Shown one piece after another: positions 6,041-6,042 of a stretch of DNA of 6,042 nucleotides. Positions within the stretch are counted from its first letter, which is position 1. Every line of letters begins with the position of its first letter. The notes under the pieces are model-generated. The model made no database searches and had not been told where the DNA came from. It saw only the letters and a program-made list of their open reading frames with translations. The stretch comes from a gamma proteobacterium symbiont of Lucinoma myriamae. Its GTDB lineage: Bacteria > Pseudomonadota > Gammaproteobacteria > GRL18. The translations under genes and the position numbers were made by a program. The stretch lies in NCBI GenBank assembly GCA_025655635.1, contig JAHXIM010000514.1:1-6042 (forward strand), given 5' to 3'.

Positions 6041-6042
6041 AG

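Larger units (their letters stand above)
5803..6042. other. Right-end region with no clear gene
   Basis: These 240 bases follow the ferredoxin stop. They hold a loose inverted repeat, AAACACA/TGTGTTT (5802-5808 and 5839-5845, 30-base loop), that is not a convincing terminator. They also hold a candidate promoter (5838-5866), a short frame encoding a lipoprotein-like signal peptide (5873-5959), and a small hairpin at 6025-6040. No established family is recognisable. Confidence 0.5.

Overview
The window looks like an ordinary chromosomal segment of an AT-rich gammaproteobacterium. The evidence is the close match of Asd to the enterobacterial-type enzyme (active-site Cys at residue 135, as in Escherichia coli), an RNase HI whose five catalytic residues have E. 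coli numbering, and the mltD-gloB / methyltransferase-rnhA neighbourhood that is widespread in Gammaproteobacteria. No genus can be named from the sequence. No tRNA, rRNA, CRISPR array, insertion sequence or phage gene was seen.

Layout, left to right. Positions 1-152 are non-coding and hold a probable terminator for asd. Three genes then lie on the minus strand: asd (153-1265) with its own good sigma-70-type promoter (1300-1329), a non-coding gap, rnhA (1522-1956), and a YafS-like methyltransferase (1946-2866). The methyltransferase is upstream of rnhA and overlaps its start by 11 nt. A 27-bp divergent gap separates these from the plus-strand genes: gloB (2894-3715), the lipoprotein murein transglycosylase gene mltD (3795-5492), and a small [2Fe-2S] ferredoxin gene (5492-5802). 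The ferredoxin start codon overlaps the mltD stop (TGATG), but its reading frame is broken near a run of six C. The last 240 bp hold no clear gene. They contain a short reading frame that encodes a lipoprotein-type signal peptide and meets a stop two codons after the lipobox cysteine.

How the genes work together. Asd feeds the aspartate pathway (Lys, Thr, Met and diaminopimelate for peptidoglycan), and MltD cleaves peptidoglycan, but there is no sign that the two are co-regulated. GloB is the second enzyme of glutathione-dependent methylglyoxal detoxification. RNase HI removes RNA from RNA-DNA hybrids. The methyltransferase and rnhA are probably one translationally coupled unit.

I did not find a new multi-gene system here. 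The points most worth checking are the frameshifted ferredoxin coupled to mltD, the orphan lipoprotein signal peptide at the right edge, and the A11 tract and degenerate SAM motif in the methyltransferase.
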